NCBI GenBank assembly: GCA_965368115.1
Contig: CBDULQ010000233.1
Location: forward strand, 1-5,369
Reading direction: 5' to 3'
Length of the DNA stretch: 5,369 nt
DNA from: CBDULQ01 sp965368115
GTDB taxonomy: Bacteria > Pseudomonadota > Gammaproteobacteria > SZUA-229
Made by a program: the position numbers and the translations under genes. The notes beneath the pieces are model-generated. The model made no database searches. It had not been told where the DNA came from and worked only from the letters and a program-made list of their open reading frames with translations. Below are positions 5,356 to 5,369 of the stretch, one piece after another (position 1 is the first letter of the stretch; each line of letters starts with the position of its first letter).

Positions 5356-5369
5356 AATTTATATAAAAC

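Overview
The window carries a compact, single-strand cluster for a Tol/Exb-type, proton-motive-force-driven trans-envelope machine. It is not a housekeeping tolQRA or exbBD-tonB set: its order and its last gene match the Agl-Glt (AglRQS with AgmX/PglI) type first known from myxobacterial gliding motility. Codon use, moderate GC, protein style and a diderm envelope (lipoprotein with lipobox, TonB-like transducer) suggest a proteobacterium. I favour a gammaproteobacterium, but this is an inference from gene style, not a phylogenetic result.

Layout, all on the + strand. (1) 1-957: 3' part of a TPR-like helical-repeat protein, cut by the window edge. (2) 954-1586: TPR outer-membrane lipoprotein, coupled by an ATGA overlap. 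(3) 1595-1873: small secreted protein of 92 aa with no family I can name. (4) 1874-2138: 265-bp gap with nested, mutually exclusive inverted repeats, a possible 31-codon leader ORF, and a strong Shine-Dalgarno for the next gene. (5) 2139-2804: MotA/TolQ/ExbB proton-channel subunit. (6) 2797-3288 and (7) 3288-3791: two different ExbD/TolR-like subunits. (8) 3801-5162: a one-TM, TonB-like transducer with an N-terminal cytoplasmic coiled coil, a polyproline linker and a C-terminal AgmX/PglI domain. (9) 5163-5369: intergenic, with CGGGT repeats, a hairpin followed by T6 as probable terminator, then an AT-rich segment with a TTGACA promoter candidate for a gene beyond the edge.

Inferred working model: the ExbB-like protein and the two ExbD-like proteins form the inner-membrane motor. 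The AgmX/PglI-like protein carries force or conformational change across the periplasm. The TPR lipoprotein, the large TPR protein and the small secreted protein form the periplasmic and outer-membrane side. No outer-membrane barrel, substrate or regulatory GTPase gene is visible here, so the load and purpose of the machine cannot be told from this window.

The most notable details are these. The first ExbD-like subunit has Asn where the family has its proton-carrying membrane Asp, while the second keeps Asp, so the motor may be built asymmetrically. The channel subunit lacks the usual TM3 Glu but has a Glu in TM2. The transducer has a long cytoplasmic coiled coil unlike the usual AgmX N-terminus.
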